Part shown: piece by piece, positions 5,639-8,404 of the stretch | How positions within the stretch are numbered: the stretch's first letter is position 1 | Layout: each line of letters starts with the position of its first letter | Assembly (NCBI GenBank): GCA_964448935.1 | Contig: CAYVBE010000185.1 | Coordinates: forward strand, 1 to 8,404 | Length of the DNA: 8,404 bases | Reading direction: 5' to 3' | DNA from: CAYVBE01 sp964448935 | GTDB taxonomy: Bacteria; Planctomycetota; Brocadiia; SM23-32 | Position numbers and translations under genes: made by a program | Notes under the pieces: model-generated | The model's input: the letters and a program-made list of their open reading frames with translations, nothing else | Database searches by the model: none | What the model was told of the DNA's origin: nothing

Positions 5639-7153
5639 ATGGATGCATCCGTCGAATTGCCTGAACGCGCCCCCACCGGCGTGGCCGGACTGGACGAGAT
5701 ACTGAACGGTGGGCTGCCCGCGGGGTGGACGTACCTTGTCCATGGGCACGCGGGCATGGGCAAAACCACCCTTAGTCTCCACTTTCTGCGGGAGGGCGTC
5801 CGTGCCGGAGAGCGCGTGCTCTATGTGAGCCTGATGCAGAGCCGCGAGGAGCTGGCGAACATGGCACGCTCTCACGGGTGGTCGCTGGAGGCCATCGAAT
5901 TCATGGAGTTGCCCGAGTCCGTCCGGAAGAAGGCTGTCGCCGAACAGACCGTCTTCGCCCCCAACGAGATACAGCTTCAGGAGTTGACGGAGACCATCGT
6001 CGCCAGCATCAAGGACTATCGGCCGGAGCGGCTGGTCCTGGACTCCATAAGCGAACTTGCCGTCCTGGCCGCCTCCGCCCAGCAGCTCCGGGGGCCCGTC
6101 CTGACGGTCAAAGACCTGCTGCAAGACACCTCCTGCACTGCCCTGTTCACGTGCGGGGAAATCGGCCCGAGCACGCTCCAGCTCCCCACGCTTCTGCACG
6201 GCGTAATCGAGCTCGAGATGTCCTTCCCGAGCTACGGCGCCCATTGCAGACGGCTCAAAGTCGCCAAGATGCGGGGCATGCCCTACCTGGGCGGCTACCA
6301 TGACTTCCGCATCCGCACCGGGGGGATGGATGTCTTTCCCCGCCTGCAGACCGACGGACGCGACGGGCGCCGCGACTGGGAGACCATTGCCAGCGGTGTC
6401 GAGGGGATAGACGCCATGCTGGGCGGCGGGCTGGAGGAAGGGACGGCCTGCCTGATAACGGGAACCAGCGGGTCCGGCAAGAGCACCCTGGCCAGCCTCT
6501 ACGTGCGGGCAGCGGCCGAGAGGGGAGAGAAGTCCGTCATCTTCTGCTTCGACGAGCGCCGGGAGACTTTCCTGCGGCGCTCGGAGGCCCTCAGCATGCC
6601 CATGCCCGACTACATAGAGCGTGGGCTGGTGGACCTGCGACAGGTGGCCGTGGGAGAGATGAGTCCGGGCGAGTTCTCCCACGCGGTGCGGTCCGCCGTA
6701 GAGGAGGGCGGCGCCAGCGTGGTCGTCATTGACAGCATTTCCGGCTATATGAGCGCCATGCACGACCAGGCGTTGCTGACCTCCCAGCTCCACGAACTGT
6801 TGTCCTACCTGAGCGGCGCCGGCGTGCTGACGCTCATGGTTTTGACGACGCACGGGATATACCATGAAGCGGCCCCGCCGGTGGCAGCCAGCTATATTGT
6901 CGACACCGTTATTCTGCTCCGGCATTTTGAGGCCCACAGCGCGTTGCGCCGCTGCATTGCAGTGGTCAAGAAACGCCACGGCGACCACGAGAAGACCATC
7001 CGCGAGTTCATGATAACCCCCGAGGGCTGCCGGGTGGGCGAACCCCTGCCCCAGTTCACGGGCCTCCTCACCGGTACTCCCGCGTTTTCCGGAAAGAAGG
7101 AAACACTGATGGGCCGAGCAAGGGGAGCCGACGACGAAGACGATGAAGGCTGA
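5639..7153 (+). CDS. KaiC-family double-domain ATPase with altered first active site
   Basis: The 504-residue protein consists of two RecA-like KaiC domains. Domain 1 has Walker A GHAGMGKT (36-43) and Walker B LVLDS (D135). Domain 2 begins near SGVEGIDAMLGGGL (252-265), with Walker A GTSGSGKS (275-282) and Walker B VVVIDS (D365). Where KaiC carries the catalytic EE pair, domain 1 reads YVSLMQSREEL, so the pair is M66-Q67; domain 2 reads FCFDERR, giving D305-E306. At the site of the KaiC phosphorylation pair S431-T432 this protein has S418-Y419, just before VDTVILL. The C-terminal REFMI segment of KaiC is present, then an acidic tail. The family includes the cyanobacterial clock ATPase and many signalling proteins outside cyanobacteria; no kaiA or kaiB is seen. 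Start: ATG at 5639 with AGGGG (5626-5630) eight bases upstream; a GTG at 5528 would add 37 unconserved residues. It overlaps the kinase gene by 11 bp. Confidence 0.88.
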   Translation: MDASVELPERAPTGVAGLDEILNGGLPAGWTYLVHGHAGMGKTTLSLHFLREGVRAGERVLYVSLMQSREELANMARSHGWSLEAIEFMELPESVRKKAVAEQTVFAPNEIQLQELTETIVASIKDYRPERLVLDSISELAVLAASAQQLRGPVLTVKDLLQDTSCTALFTCGEIGPSTLQLPTLLHGVIELEMSFPSYGAHCRRLKVAKMRGMPYLGGYHDFRIRTGGMDVFPRLQTDGRDGRRDWETIASGVEGIDAMLGGGLEEGTACLITGTSGSGKSTLASLYVRAAAERGEKSVIFCFDERRETFLRRSEALSMPMPDYIERGLVDLRQVAVGEMSPGEFSHAVRSAVEEGGASVVVIDSISGYMSAMHDQALLTSQLHELLSYLSGAGVLTLMVLTTHGIYHEAAPPVAASYIVDTVILLRHFEAHSALRRCIAVVKKRHGDHEKTIREFMITPEGCRVGEPLPQFTGLLTGTPAFSGKKETLMGRARGADDEDDEG

Positions 7154-8270
7154 AGCGGACATCGCCGGCGAGCAGAGAACCCTCGAAGTAGCCGTCCTGC
7201 TGCCCGTGGGACGGGACGCGGAACTGGTGTGCGAGCGGCTGAACGCAAAGGGCATCGCCGCCGTCGCCTGCGGTGACCTGGAGGAACTGCTGCGGGCCAT
7301 GGGGCCGGACTGCGGCGGAGTGGTCGTCGGCGAGGAGGCCCTGACAGGCGGTGGCACGCGGCGGCTGACGGAAAGACTGGACGAGCAGCCCGCATGGTCC
7401 AGTCTGCCCGTCCTGATGCTGGCGGGAAGGGGCCCTCACGAGACGCAGACCATGCAGCGGCTCTCCGCCCGGCGTGACATCACCGCCCTTCGCCGCCCCG
7501 TCGAGGCCGCCACCCTGACGGGCATTGTGCGGGAGGGCATCCAATCCCGGAGCCGCCAGCTCGAGGTGCGCGACCTGCTGGAGCAACTCCGCCGGCGCAC
7601 GGTCGAGATGGAATATCTGGCCATGGAACTGATCAGCGCCGAGGAACGGGAGCGCAGCCGCATAGCGCTCATCCTGCACGATGACCTGCAGCAGATACTG
7701 GCCTACGCCAAACTCAGATTGAGCGCAGCAGCCGGCCCGAAGGAGGAACGCCCGGAGCCCTTCCACGACGCTCTGCAGGCGCTCACGCGCGCCATCGCGG
7801 TATCCCGCAGCCTGAGCTGCGAACTCAGTCCGCCCCACCTCCATACCCAGGGCCTGGGCGCGGCGCTGGAGTCGCTGGCGCACAGCACGCGGGAGAACCA
7901 CGGCCTGAACGTGCAGACGGCCATTGACGGTAGCGAGATGGACGTGGAAGAGGAGATCAGGACCTTCGCCTACCAGGCTGCCTCGGAGTTGCTGTTCAAC
8001 GTGGCCAAGCACGCCGGTGTGGAGACTGTGCGCCTGGAGCTGAGGCGTGAGGGCGACATGTTCCACCTGGTCGTCGAGGACCGGGGCGCGGGGTTCGTGC
8101 CGGAGAAGTTGAAAGCGAGCCGTGACAACGGCGGGGGCTCCGGTCTGTTCCGCATCGAGCAGAGGGCCGGCCTGCTGGGCGGCGAGTTTCGGATAGAAAG
8201 CGCCCGCGGCCGGGGCAGCCGCTTCGACCTTATGCTGCCCTTAGATTCGGGAGATCAACTCGCCACATAA
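7143..8270 (+). CDS. HisKA_3-type histidine kinase with N-terminal pseudo-receiver
   Basis: The 375-residue protein appears to be cytoplasmic, with no membrane segment. Residues 14-133 resemble a receiver fold, but the phosphoacceptor position in GGVVVGEEAL (58-67) is G63 instead of Asp, and the usual Lys-Pro is R118-P119; it is therefore a pseudo-receiver. A helical linker (136-165) leads to the HisKA_3 dimerisation box ERERSRIALILHDDLQQIL with phosphoacceptor H179, as in NarX/DegS-type kinases. The HATPase domain follows with the N box ASELLFNVAKHAG (E282, N286, H290), G1 box EDRGAGF (312-318) and G2 box GGGSGLFRIEQRAGLLGG (330-347). HisKA_3 kinases normally phosphorylate NarL/LuxR-type regulators; none is in the window. 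The ATG at 7143 lies inside the 3' end of the KaiC-like gene (11-bp overlap), so co-translation and a joint function are likely. The next gene is convergent. Confidence 0.9.
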   Translation: MKAEADIAGEQRTLEVAVLLPVGRDAELVCERLNAKGIAAVACGDLEELLRAMGPDCGGVVVGEEALTGGGTRRLTERLDEQPAWSSLPVLMLAGRGPHETQTMQRLSARRDITALRRPVEAATLTGIVREGIQSRSRQLEVRDLLEQLRRRTVEMEYLAMELISAEERERSRIALILHDDLQQILAYAKLRLSAAAGPKEERPEPFHDALQALTRAIAVSRSLSCELSPPHLHTQGLGAALESLAHSTRENHGLNVQTAIDGSEMDVEEEIRTFAYQAASELLFNVAKHAGVETVRLELRREGDMFHLVVEDRGAGFVPEKLKASRDNGGGSGLFRIEQRAGLLGGEFRIESARGRGSRFDLMLPLDSGDQLAT

Positions 8271-8314
8271 ACGGGGCTGAGCTCGAACGAGATGCATCCT
8301 CCTGCGGCCCCGTT
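8270..8314. terminator. Inverted repeat between convergent gene ends
   Basis: AACGGGGC (8270-8277, starting at the kinase stop codon) pairs perfectly with GCCCCGTT (8307-8314). The 29-base loop contains a small CTCG-aa-CGAG hairpin (8282-8291). It lies between two 3' ends and could terminate transcription from both sides, but no T run follows on either strand. Confidence 0.35.
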
Positions 8315-8323
8315 CGTCGCGGA

Positions 8324-8404
8324 TCAGGTCCAGGAATCTTGCTCGGTCGCCACGAGGCGCTCCACTTCGGCCAGGAATTCCTCGCCGAAAACCTGCCGCA
8401 GGAT
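8324..8404 (-). CDS. Partial gene, C-terminal 26 residues, unknown
   Basis: An open minus-strand frame enters from the right edge and ends at a TGA (complement of 8324-8326). It encodes ILRQVFGEEFLAEVER followed by LVATEQDSWT. Third codon positions are mostly G or C like its neighbours, and the frame is open to the edge, which favours a real gene end. The fragment is too short to assign a family. It is convergent with the kinase gene. Confidence 0.5.
   Translation of the reverse strand: MLRQVFGEEFLAEVERLVATEQDSWT

Noticed and set aside
4320..5705. 461-codon plus-strand frame over ilvC
   Set aside because: It is antisense to a clearly conserved enzyme and its product is low-complexity, rich in His, Arg and Ala.
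5612..7357. 581-codon minus-strand frame over the KaiC-like gene
   Set aside because: It is antisense to intact Walker motifs in the plus frame and has no recognisable domain of its own.
8292..8404. Plus-strand frame beginning ATG at 8292 and open to the edge
   Set aside because: The predicted peptide is Arg/Ser/Pro-rich without features, whereas the minus frame has better codon use and a plausible amphipathic C-terminus.

Overview
The window is a GC-rich bacterial chromosome segment of ordinary housekeeping genes plus a signalling pair, with two kinds of small repeat or mobile DNA between them. Bacterial affiliation is clear from the adjacent ribosomal protein genes rplM and rpsI, Shine-Dalgarno sites and sigma70-like promoters. 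A Planctomycetota or wider PVC-type lineage is my best guess, from the fungal/Bacteroidetes-like IlvC, the KaiC-like ATPase paired with a pseudo-receiver kinase, and the style of the intergenic hairpin repeats. Nothing in the window proves this.

Region by region. (1) 1-1229, + strand: a promoter, rplM (L13) and rpsI (S9). The operon is split by a 267-bp foldback element (523-789) with 32-bp imperfect terminal inverted repeats and flanking TA dinucleotides. It has inserted into the last codons of rplM, so the present L13 C-terminus and stop codon come from the element; the displaced original end is still readable at 792-800. (2) 1230-1926: about 700 bp without a convincing gene, holding two inverted copies of a three-hairpin cassette of about 100 nt. 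(3) 1927-2679, - strand: yebC. (4) 2909-4286, + strand: a promoter, a stand-alone LigD-type 3'-phosphoesterase and, overlapping it by one base, a membrane-anchored protein of unknown function. (5) 4365-5426, - strand: ilvC of the yeast Ilv5-like type, with its own likely promoter. (6) 5639-8270, + strand: a double-domain KaiC-family ATPase overlapping by 11 bp a histidine kinase with an N-terminal pseudo-receiver. (7) 8324-8404, - strand: the last 26 codons of a gene that runs out of the window.

How the genes relate: rplM and rpsI make ribosome components and YebC is a translation factor. The phosphoesterase trims DNA 3' ends. IlvC is a branched-chain amino acid enzyme. The KaiC-like ATPase and the kinase almost certainly form one signalling unit. 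The first KaiC domain has lost the catalytic glutamate pair, and the kinase receiver has lost its phosphoacceptor aspartate. No KaiA, KaiB or response regulator gene is visible here.

The strongest observations are the element that rewrites the end of rplM, the inverted three-hairpin cassettes, the KaiC-like/pseudo-receiver kinase module, and the altered cofactor loop of IlvC. I see no tRNA, rRNA or CRISPR array, and no clearly new multi-gene defence or biosynthetic system.
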